A stretch of DNA of 14,140 bases from DASZMJ01 sp035551935 (GTDB lineage Bacteria > Planctomycetota > Planctomycetia > Isosphaerales > Isosphaeraceae), in assembly GCA_035551935.1 (NCBI GenBank), contig DASZMJ010000553.1, positions 1 to 14,140 of the forward strand. The letters are read 5' to 3'. The notes under the pieces were generated by a model. It searched no databases. It had not been told where the DNA came from and saw nothing but the letters and a program-made list of their open reading frames with translations. Positions 13,682-14,140 of this stretch are shown in pieces; the stretch's first letter is position 1; every line of letters starts with the position of its first letter. A program made the position numbers and the translations under genes.

Positions 13682-13716
13682 CGACCGTCACGGGGCTGGC
13701 CGTGGCGCGACGGTCG
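13682..13716 (+). terminator. Hairpin after the amylase gene
   Basis: CGACCGTC (13682-13689) pairs with GACGGTCG (13709-13716) in an 8-bp stem, and the loop holds a further small stem (ACGG/CCGT). It begins 4 bp after the amylase stop. No T run follows, so termination is uncertain. Directly after it, TAGAAT (13719-13724) resembles a -10 box for the next gene, with only a poor -35 (CTGGCC) 17 bp upstream. Confidence 0.35.
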
Positions 13717-13755
13717 GGTAGAATCGTCCGGGGAAGAGGCGGAGGATCCCGACCG

Positions 13756-14052
13756 ATGGCACGACGCACGCTGAACCGTCACGAGCTCCGCGCCGCCGCC
13801 GAGGCGGCCGAGAAGCTGGGATTGAACACCCCCGAGCCGCGCCGGCCCCGCGGCGAGCCGGCCGATCGCAAGCCGAAGCCCCCCGAGGCCAAGGGGCGGT
13901 TGAAGGTCGTCTGGGCCGTCTGCGACCTCTTCAACCGGACCGTCGCCACCTTCCCCTACGCCGACAAGGCCGCCGCCGAAGCCCTCGCCGCCGACCTCAA
14001 GTCGAAGGGCAAGGGCAACCACTTCGTCCGGTCGGTCAAGGAGCCGCTGTAG
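13756..14052 (+). CDS. Small conserved-looking planctomycete protein, function unknown
   Basis: This 98-residue protein has two parts. Residues 1-50 are basic and rich in Arg, Pro and Glu (ARRTLNRHELRAAAEAAEKL, then PRRPRGEPADRKPKPPEAKG) and probably disordered. Residues 51-98 look like a compact alpha/beta unit: LKVVWAVCDLFNRTVATFPY, a helix ADKAAAEALAADLKSKG, and NHFVRSVKEPL. From memory, planctomycete genomes encode small proteins with a similar WxVxxxxxxxVAxFxY...HFVxxVKEP ending, but I cannot confirm it here. No signal peptide or membrane segment is present, so it is cytosolic; the basic tail could contact nucleic acid or ribosomes (speculation). GGAGG (13741-13745) lies 10 bp before the ATG. 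The frame is open further upstream, but that stretch overlaps the amylase gene and is a shadow. Confidence 0.8.
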   Translation: MARRTLNRHELRAAAEAAEKLGLNTPEPRRPRGEPADRKPKPPEAKGRLKVVWAVCDLFNRTVATFPYADKAAAEALAADLKSKGKGNHFVRSVKEPL

Positions 14053-14091
14053 GGCCGTCCTGTCGGACGAGCCTTGGCTTCAGCCGGGTAG

Positions 14092-14118
14092 GGTGCGTCG
14101 AGTCCGCGACGACGCACC
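14092..14118. repeat. REP-like hairpin, window edge
   Basis: GGTGCGTCG (14092-14100) and CGACGCACC (14110-14118) form a perfect 9-bp stem with a 9-nt loop (AGTCCGCGA), 39 bp after the small-protein stop. Hairpins built on GTAGGGTGCG...CGCACC are common as dispersed intergenic elements in several bacterial groups (general knowledge). It could also end transcription of the plus-strand block, but no T run follows before the window ends. Confidence 0.5.
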
Positions 14119-14140
14119 GCCCGACGTTGACGAGGCGGTG

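Noticed and set aside
12373..13755. An upstream extension of the small-protein frame giving a 559-residue product
   Set aside because: It runs through the amylase gene in another frame with Arg/Pro-rich shadow composition; GGAGG sits before the ATG at 13756.
1..14140. Mobile element, phage, CRISPR or tRNA/rRNA genes
   Set aside because: No transposase, integrase or phage-type protein, no regular direct-repeat/spacer array and no cloverleaf-like sequence were found on either strand by reading.

Overview
The window is very GC-rich, and its genes carry families that are diagnostic for the Planctomycetes: the PSCyt1 cytochrome domain fused to WD40 repeats, PSCyt2/PSD1 (DUF1549/DUF1553), DUF1501, and a small membrane-anchored protein with an F-x-L-x-TLL N-terminus. 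GC richness and gene style fit the Isosphaeraceae (Singulisphaera/Paludisphaera/Tautonia-like). That family placement is inference; the phylum is well supported. No RNA gene, transposase, integrase, phage gene or CRISPR array was seen.

Layout. Seven genes on the minus strand fill 54-11141 and three on the plus strand fill 11266-14052; the two blocks diverge at 11142-11265. Read in transcription order, the minus block starts with a cytosolic DinB-like protein (11141-10659) and an exported leucine-rich-repeat protein (10509-9670). A 290-bp non-coding leader (9669-9380) follows, with a good candidate promoter and several palindromes. Next comes a compact cluster of five genes: DUF1549/DUF1553 multidomain protein (9379-6905), DUF1501 protein with a Tat signal (6838-5516), PPC/IPT-domain secreted protein (5379-2920), membrane-anchored hypothetical protein (2892-2377), and a cytochrome c/WD40 protein (2318-54). 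Gaps of 66, 136, 27 and 58 bp make one operon likely. The plus block holds a second DinB-like protein, an exported GH13 alpha-amylase/cyclomaltodextrinase-like enzyme 13 bp after it, and a 98-residue conserved-looking small protein.

How the parts may work together. Four of the five cluster products carry or probably carry export signals (one Tat, three Sec-like) and the fifth has a single membrane anchor, so the system acts outside the cytoplasm. Two members have haem-binding motifs, one has a metallo-hydrolase-like fold (DUF1501, alkaline-phosphatase-like), and two are built from binding or scaffold modules (PPC/IPT and WD40). This suggests a periplasmic or surface complex joining redox chemistry to hydrolysis of an unknown substrate. 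The gene set is a recurrent planctomycete cluster, but its biochemical role is not settled to my knowledge, and it is the most interesting thing here. The nearby exported amylase points to extracytoplasmic alpha-glucan processing, but nothing in the sequence links it to the cluster.

Non-coding structure worth noting: a pair of related 15-bp palindromic boxes in the leader, a 9-bp-stem hairpin at the right edge that looks like a dispersed intergenic repeat, a degenerate ~9-bp tandem motif at the left edge, and a 66-bp phased repeat inside the LRR gene.
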